11,130 nucleotides of DNA from the NCBI GenBank assembly GCA_023387295.1, contig JAEWIG010000193.1, forward strand, positions 1 to 11,130, written 5' to 3'. Every line of letters starts with the position of its first letter. The first letter of the stretch is position 1. This stretch comes from Bacillota bacterium (GTDB lineage: Bacteria > Bacillota > Bacilli > Bacillales > Cytobacillaceae). Positions 7,208 through 11,130 of the stretch are shown one piece after another. Under the pieces are notes generated by a model. It was not told the DNA's origin, did not search any database, and saw only the letters and a program-made list of their open reading frames with translations. The position numbers and the translations under genes are program-made.

Positions 7208-8598
7208 TTGTTTTCCTCCTCAATTAAAAATGCCTTTAATTTATGAAGAGTTTCCTCATATTCTTTTTCTGGAATGGATGCTTGAACAATACCAGCACCA
7301 GCCTGAATATAAGCCTTCTCTTCCTTAATCAGCATTGTTCTAATCGCGATCGCAAAATCCATATTTCCATTAGCTGAAAAATAACCGATTGCTCCTGAAT
7401 AGACTCCTCTTTTTACATCCTCAAATTCGTTAATAATTTCCATCGCTCTTTTTTTCGGTGACCCAGAAACAGTGCCAGCAGGTAGGCAAGCAAGTAAAGC
7501 CTCAATAGCAGTAAGGTCATCCTTTAACTCACCACTTACCTCCGAAACCAAATGCATGACATGCTTATAAAGCTCAACCTTCATCTCTTTATCCACACTG
7601 ACCGAGTTTTCCTTGCAGATATAACTTAGGTCCTTTTTTCCTAACTCTAATAACATGAGATGTTCAGAAATTTCCTTTGCATCATTCAATAATTCTGTCA
7701 TAAGATCATTGTCCTCTTCTTCGGTCTTCCCTCGAGGTCTTGTTCCAGCAATTGGATTTGTACTCACTTTATCTCCATTCATTTTGATTAAGCTTTCTGG
7801 AGAAGAACCAACAATTTGATAATCACCAAAATTAATGTAATACATATAAGGGGACGGATTTTTCACTCTTAGCTTCCTGTAAAAAGAAAAGGGATCTCCG
7901 GTAAAATCTGCCTGTAATCGCTGTGAAAGAACGACCTGTGAAACTTCATTTTTTTCGATATACTCTTTTGCTTTTTGCACTCTTTCCATAAAGACTTCTT
8001 TTTTTACTGAAGCTTTAAAGGTTCTGATGACAGCATCATGTGTAATACTTTCTGTTGTCCCCAGAGTGATTTCGAGCTTTCTTTTTTCAAGTCGTTCCTT
8101 TACTTTTTCCCTATCAGTCTTATTAAAAAATGACGTACTCACTAATTTAACTTTTTGCTCAAGATGGTCGAAAACTACAGCATCTTCAAAAAACATGAAA
8201 TGAACATCAGGGATTTCTAACTCATCATAAAGGACCTTACCAATATCAACATACTGTCGTATAGCATCGTAACCAACAAATCCAATAGCACCTCCACAGA
8301 AGGGAAACTGCTCAAGTCTGTTTAAACTTTGCTTTGGTAAAAGTGTCTTTAATACATTTAATGGTTTTTCACGTATTAATTTCTTGCCCTCTGGCGAAAT
8401 GACGATGCATTTATCACCTTCGCCGACAAGCTCTAATATTGGATCAGCACCAATAAATGAGTAACGCCCAGATTTTTCATGTTTTAATGAGCTCTCGAAT
8501 AAAAACTTCTTTCTTCCAGTCATTCGCTTGAAAATTAGTATCGGGGTCAAGGTATCTCCCTCTAGCTCTTCAATGTAATAAGGCTCAAATTCTGTCAC
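7204..8598 (-). CDS. trpE: Anthranilate synthase component I
   Basis: TrpE makes anthranilate from chorismate, using ammonia passed from a glutamine amidotransferase subunit (TrpG/PabA) that is not encoded here. The protein has 464 residues. FLFESS (32-37) matches the LLES element of the tryptophan feedback site, and the chorismate-binding core shows SSPES (265-269), IAGTRPRG (283-290), HVMHLV (346-351), GTVSGSPK (375-382), GAIGYF and AIAIRTM. The usual VDLGRND is changed to LELGKKD at 317-323. I start it at the GTG at 8598 because GAGGAGG lies 7 bases upstream; an in-frame ATG at 8670 would place 24 codons inside the leader terminator and is rejected. First gene of the operon, controlled by the tandem T-boxes upstream. 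Confidence 0.96.
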   Translation of the reverse strand: MTEFEPYYIEELEGDTLTPILIFKRMTGRKKFLFESSLKHEKSGRYSFIGADPILELVGEGDKCIVISPEGKKLIREKPLNVLKTLLPKQSLNRLEQFPFCGGAIGFVGYDAIRQYVDIGKVLYDELEIPDVHFMFFEDAVVFDHLEQKVKLVSTSFFNKTDREKVKERLEKRKLEITLGTTESITHDAVIRTFKASVKKEVFMERVQKAKEYIEKNEVSQVVLSQRLQADFTGDPFSFYRKLRVKNPSPYMYYINFGDYQIVGSSPESLIKMNGDKVSTNPIAGTRPRGKTEEEDNDLMTELLNDAKEISEHLMLLELGKKDLSYICKENSVSVDKEMKVELYKHVMHLVSEVSGELKDDLTAIEALLACLPAGTVSGSPKKRAMEIINEFEDVKRGVYSGAIGYFSANGNMDFAIAIRTMLIKEEKAYIQAGAGIVQASIPEKEYEETLHKLKAFLIEEENK

Positions 8599-8632
8599 TT
8601 TGTTTCCTCCTCGTTCTTGTAAAATAAAAAAA

Positions 8633-8667
8633 TCCCCTATCCACACAAAAATTGTGCGAATAGAGGA
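8633..8667 (-). terminator. T-box 2 leader terminator just before trpE
   Basis: On the transcript, 8667-8654 pairs with 8646-8633 as a 14-bp stem with several G-U pairs, followed directly by a run of seven U (8632-8626). The 5' arm overlaps the CCTC needed for the antiterminator, so the two folds exclude each other. This is the final decision point before the trpE ribosome binding site. Confidence 0.9.
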
Positions 8668-8956
8668 CATTAATAACGTGGTGCCACCTCACATTTAGAG
8701 CAATAAATAATTGCTCCCTTCTTCAAGTACGGAACCCTCACATGAGCCATAAAAAATCTCATTAACTACTCATCAGTGATGAGTTCGATACCCTATCCTT
8801 TTAACGGCGGAAACCCGTGCTTCCCTACTTAACTTCAAGAAGCCTCTCGTAAGTCCATTCCAATTGTTCTTATCGTACCGGCTCGCACCATCCCGGCTCT
8901 CTGAAACGATTTGAAGCAATGTACTCCTCTTACTCAACGATTTAAAATATGAAGTT
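8633..8956 (-). promoter_or_regulatory. T-box riboswitch 2 (tRNA-Trp), trpE-proximal
   Basis: This is a complete T-box leader element. Stem I is closed by AACTTCA (8956-8950) pairing with TGAAGTT (8837-8831), and contains AGAGGAGTA, AGAGAGC and GGGATGGTGCGAGCC, as in known T-boxes. The specifier loop reads GGAATGGAC, giving the Trp codon UGG at 8857-8855. A 7-bp hairpin (ACTCATC/GATGAGT) and the stem III hairpin GAGCAAT/ATTGCTC (8716-8698) follow. The T-box core AGGTGGCACCACG lies at 8689-8677; its bulge UGGC can pair with the 3' end of tRNA-Trp, whose discriminator is G. The antiterminator pairs GAGG with CCTC and ACGTT with AATGT. Established mechanism: uncharged tRNA-Trp stabilises the antiterminator and permits read-through into trpE. 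Confidence 0.95.
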
Positions 8957-8983
8957 GTTAAACACTAAGCTGAAAAATTTAAA

Positions 8984-9024
8984 ATACAAAAAGGGTTCCC
9001 CGTCACTAAAAGGACGAGAAACCC
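8984..9024 (-). terminator. T-box 1 leader terminator
   Basis: On the transcript a 12-bp stem (9024-9013 with 9004-8993, two G-U pairs) encloses an 8-base loop and is followed by UUUUU (8992-8988) and further AU-rich sequence. The 5' arm begins with the GGG at the end of the T-box core, and the arm and loop supply the CGT and CCTT needed by the antiterminator, so it competes with it. It lies entirely upstream of the second T-box. Confidence 0.92.
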
Positions 9025-9292
9025 GTGGTGCCACCTTCATTAGCTAATAAATTAGCTCACTTAACAGATATCGAAATAATAATTATTTGAATATCTGTCT
9101 CTTGTAACGATGAGACTGTTCGCCAAAGCCTACTTTCATCAAGATTGGAGCATATAGCTCCATACTTCCTAACGATTTCGGTCTGGAGGCTCAGAAGTCC
9201 ATTCACAAATACATCAACACTGATTTGCACCATCCATCAGCTCTCTATAGTTGCCGTATTAGCTACTCCTCTTCGTCAACGCCGTTCACTAT
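8984..9292 (-). promoter_or_regulatory. T-box riboswitch 1 (tRNA-Trp), promoter-proximal
   Basis: A complete first T-box element follows the trp promoter. Stem I carries GACGAAGAGGAGTA, AGAGAGCTG and GGATGGTGCAAATCAG. The specifier loop GTGAATGGAC presents UGG (Trp) at 9201-9199. The stem III hairpin AGCTAAT/ATTAGCT (9057-9042) precedes the core AAGGTGGCACCACGGG (9037-9022). The bulge is UGGC, matching the discriminator G of tRNA-Trp. The antiterminator can form by AAGG with CCTT and ACG with CGT around the UGGCACC bulge, and it excludes the terminator at 8984-9024. Outside the conserved blocks it differs clearly from the second element, so the pair is not a recent duplication. Confidence 0.95.
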
Positions 9293-9302
9293 ATTGTGTT
9301 TT

Positions 9303-9331
9303 ATCATATTCTCAATTTTCTAAAAAGTCAA
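9303..9331 (-). promoter_or_regulatory. SigA-type promoter of the trp operon
   Basis: On the minus strand TTGACT (9331-9326) and TATGAT (9308-9303) are separated by exactly 17 bases, a near-consensus vegetative promoter. AT-rich sequence upstream (TAATTTAG) may act as an UP element. Transcription should begin around 9296, placing both T-boxes and about 700 bases of leader before trpE. The -35 box lies only 19 bases downstream of the stop of the MOSC gene. Confidence 0.9.
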
Positions 9332-9350
9332 GACTAAATTACAAAAAATG

Positions 9351-9992
9351 CTAATTATTTTTCAAGATTGATTCAAGCTTTATTTTCCAAACATCAGCAA
9401 GTTCTTTTACTTGTAGAAAATCTGCAATTTCATTTTTATTTTTCCGATCATGAAACAATAATTGATTTCCTTTTAAAATTGAAAAATTACTTTGTGTTCT
9501 TTCAATTAATCTAAACATTGAATCCTCTGATACATGGCCCTCTTGAATAACTCTAAACAAATACCCTGTGAAACCAGTTTCTACAATTCGACTAAGCAGA
9601 CGATCATCTCGGTTATGACGATTAATAGTTGAACAAGGAATCCTTCCTTGGGATACTTGAACGATCGCCTCGCCTAAAGAAAACGTATCACCAATGTAAA
9701 CATCCTTCTCTAACATATTTTTCACATTAATGTTTTCTCCGAACGCAGGTCGTTTTATGTCTTTATTAAGCTCCCTTTCCCATTGCTCGTAATGTTCATA
9801 CGGATATAAGCAAACTGCTCTATCAGGTCCACCATGTACATCTCGATTTGCTACGCTATCTCCAGAAAAACCATTTTTCGTTAAATAGGCCTCGCTAATA
9901 GTCTTTTTCATAATGGCAGAATTATGTGTTATCCCTTTCCAAACAAATAAATTAGGTCTTCCAATCGATAAACTGATGATTTCCCTCTCCAA
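9351..9992 (-). CDS. MOSC domain protein, YiiM family
   Basis: The MOSC domain is the molybdenum-cofactor sulfurase C-terminal fold, and YiiM-type proteins are linked to molybdenum-cofactor reduction of N-hydroxylated compounds. Visible hallmarks are GDSVANRDVHGGPDRAVCLY (44-63), EHYEQWERE, FGENI (84-88), GDTFSLGEAIVQVSQGR and the conserved Cys120 in GRIPCSTINRHN. The C-terminal region from about 166 onward is predicted as the three-helix domain found in YiiM proteins. I choose the TTG at 9992 (213 residues, the family's usual length), because AAGGAG lies 9 bases upstream and MEREIISLSIGRPN matches the start of the fold. An in-frame TTG at 10064 follows a T run with no ribosome binding site. 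Physiological substrate unknown. Confidence 0.85.
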   Translation of the reverse strand: MEREIISLSIGRPNLFVWKGITHNSAIMKKTISEAYLTKNGFSGDSVANRDVHGGPDRAVCLYPYEHYEQWERELNKDIKRPAFGENINVKNMLEKDVYIGDTFSLGEAIVQVSQGRIPCSTINRHNRDDRLLSRIVETGFTGYLFRVIQEGHVSEDSMFRLIERTQSNFSILKGNQLLFHDRKNKNEIADFLQVKELADVWKIKLESILKNN

Positions 9993-10062
9993 TGAATGCA
10001 ACTCCTTTTTTACTTTCACTATATGATTTAATCCAATATTTACTACATCATAACATTTTACC

Positions 10063-10091
10063 AAAAAAAAAGCCTTCTACATTTAAGAAGC
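10063..10091 (-). terminator. Terminator-like hairpin with U9 tail upstream of the MOSC gene
   Basis: On the minus strand GCTTCT (10091-10086) pairs with AGAAGGC (10078-10072, one bulged base) around a 7-base loop and is followed by nine T (10071-10063). The stem is short (five pairs plus one after the bulge), but the tail is excellent. No gene lies upstream on the minus strand within the window, so it may end antisense transcription from the MFS locus or attenuate the MOSC transcript. Confidence 0.45.
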
Positions 10092-10141
10092 ATTGAGAAT
10101 ATTAATAATAGCTTGATTACGTGTAAGGTAGGTAACATAAA

Positions 10142-11130
10142 ATGGAGCATATTGACAAATTTTCAGGTAATCAAATTGAGGAAGTTCAAAAAAAGGGTGA
10201 TAAATCCATCAATAAAAAATGGGCCATTCTTTCGCTTGCTTCTATTCCACTTGTCATGACATTAGGAAATTCTATGCTTATTCCTGTTTTACCAACAATA
10301 GAAAAAGAACTAAACATTTCATCCTTTCAAACAAGTATGATTTTAACAGTATACTCAGTAGTAGCAATCATCTTAATCCCCATTGCAGGTTTTTTGTCCG
10401 ATCATATAGGACGAAAAAAAGTTATCATTCCGAGTCTCCTCATTGCTGGGATTGGCGGAATCATCTCTGGATTTGCTGCTTGGAAAATGAATGATGCATA
10501 CTGGGTTATTTTATGTGGAAGAGCTTTACAAGGGGTTGGTGCAGCTGGAGCAGCTCCGATTGTTATGCCGTTAATTGGTGATATGTTCCAAAATGATGAT
10601 GAGATAAGTAGCTCCCTTGGAATGATTGAAACATCCAATACTTTTGGGAAGGTTTTAAGTCCCATTCTTGGTTCTTTATTAGCTGGATTTATCTGGTTTT
10701 TACCATTTTTCGCTTTTCCTGTGTTTTGTGTCATTTCCATTTTACTTGTTTTTTTCTTAATAAAACCTCCTAAAGAACGTGAAGAACCAATACCGATTAA
10801 GCTATTTTTAAAAAATATTAAAAGGACGTTCTCTCATAACGGGAAATGGCTCTACGCTATTTTCATCATTGGTGTTATTCTTATGTTCGTATTGTTTAGT
10901 GTCCTATTTTACCTATCAGATGTTTTGGAAAAAACATACGATATTAAAAATGTAAAGAAGGGTTTTTTGCTTGCTGTTCCGTTAGGTGCATTGTGTATTG
11001 CTTCATTTTTCGCTGGTAAAATCATTAAGGAAAATAAAGTTTTGATGAAATGGATTATTTTTGCTGGAACTCTCATGACCTCCATCTCAGTAGCTATTCT
11101 TAGTTTTTCTGACGGCATGTGGTATATGCT
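10142..11130 (+). CDS. MFS transporter, DHA1-like (partial, cut by window end)
   Basis: The open frame starts at ATG 10142, with AAGGTAGG about 9 bases upstream, and runs 329 codons to the right edge without a stop. It is a major facilitator superfamily transporter of the drug:H+ antiporter (DHA1) type. A 25-residue charged cytoplasmic N-terminus precedes the first span (about 28-50). Motif A is GFLSDHIGRKK at 83-93, the motif B-like LCGRALQGVGAAG is at 124-136 with Arg127, and GKVLSPILGSLLAG at 169-182 resembles antiporter motif C. A charged central loop (about 208-236) separates the halves; the second half is cut off near span 9 or 10. DHA1 members export drugs or metabolites; the substrate cannot be told. 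It is divergent from the MOSC gene. Confidence 0.88.
   Translation, partial: MEHIDKFSGNQIEEVQKKGDKSINKKWAILSLASIPLVMTLGNSMLIPVLPTIEKELNISSFQTSMILTVYSVVAIILIPIAGFLSDHIGRKKVIIPSLLIAGIGGIISGFAAWKMNDAYWVILCGRALQGVGAAGAAPIVMPLIGDMFQNDDEISSSLGMIETSNTFGKVLSPILGSLLAGFIWFLPFFAFPVFCVISILLVFFLIKPPKEREEPIPIKLFLKNIKRTFSHNGKWLYAIFIIGVILMFVLFSVLFYLSDVLEKTYDIKNVKKGFLLAVPLGALCIASFFAGKIIKENKVLMKWIIFAGTLMTSISVAILSFSDGMWYM

Noticed and set aside
8599..8670. N-terminal extension of TrpE from an ATG at 8670
   Set aside because: These codons lie inside the second T-box terminator stem and U tract. The GTG at 8598 has a strong ribosome binding site and gives a normal TrpE N-terminus.
8599..9302. TRAP-binding leader as in the B. 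subtilis trp operon
   Set aside because: I see no closely spaced series of GAG/UAG repeats; the conserved T-box parts explain the leader instead.
9145..9354. Forward 69-codon open frame across the trp leader
   Set aside because: It runs antisense through the T-box 1 RNA and the trp promoter, with no ribosome binding site and no recognisable protein features.
9993..10064. N-terminal extension of the MOSC protein from a TTG at 10064
   Set aside because: It has no ribosome binding site and would start in the U tract of a terminator-like hairpin. The extra 24 residues are not expected for the family.

Overview
The window looks like the chromosome of a low-GC, Gram-positive member of the Bacillaceae. 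The signs are AT-rich DNA, strong AGGAGG-type ribosome binding sites, frequent GTG and TTG starts, intrinsic terminators with U tracts, tRNA-sensing T-box leaders, and a six-gene trpEDCFBA operon without trpG, as in Bacillus subtilis. I cannot name the species from the sequence alone.

Layout, left to right: a forward two-domain CHR-family (chromate) transporter gene (224-1426); a hairpin that can terminate from both sides (1557-1595); a reverse gene for a putative permuted NlpC/P60-like cysteine hydrolase (1623-2180); an AT-rich gap; a short forward gene for a 56-residue one-span membrane protein (2505-2675) followed by a hairpin (2693-2722); the reverse trp operon, read from trpE (8598) to trpA (2789); its roughly 700-base leader (8599 to about 9296) and promoter (9303-9331); a reverse MOSC/YiiM-type gene (9351-9992); and a divergent forward MFS transporter gene (from 10142) cut by the right edge.

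The trp operon encodes the chorismate-to-tryptophan enzymes except the glutamine amidotransferase subunit of anthranilate synthase. Its genes overlap by 4 bases or abut, which suggests translational coupling. Control is by RNA: the leader carries two complete T-box elements in series. Each has a UGG (Trp) specifier, a UGGC acceptor-pairing bulge that suits the discriminator G of tRNA-Trp, an antiterminator and its own intrinsic terminator. Transcription should reach trpE only if both sense uncharged tRNA-Trp. I see no TRAP-type repeat array.

The most interesting content is the tandem T-box leader, a degenerate VDLxRND motif in TrpE, a small membrane protein gene, and a terminator-like hairpin without an evident upstream gene before the MOSC gene. 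I found no CRISPR array, insertion sequence, phage gene, rRNA or tRNA, and nothing I would call a wholly new system.
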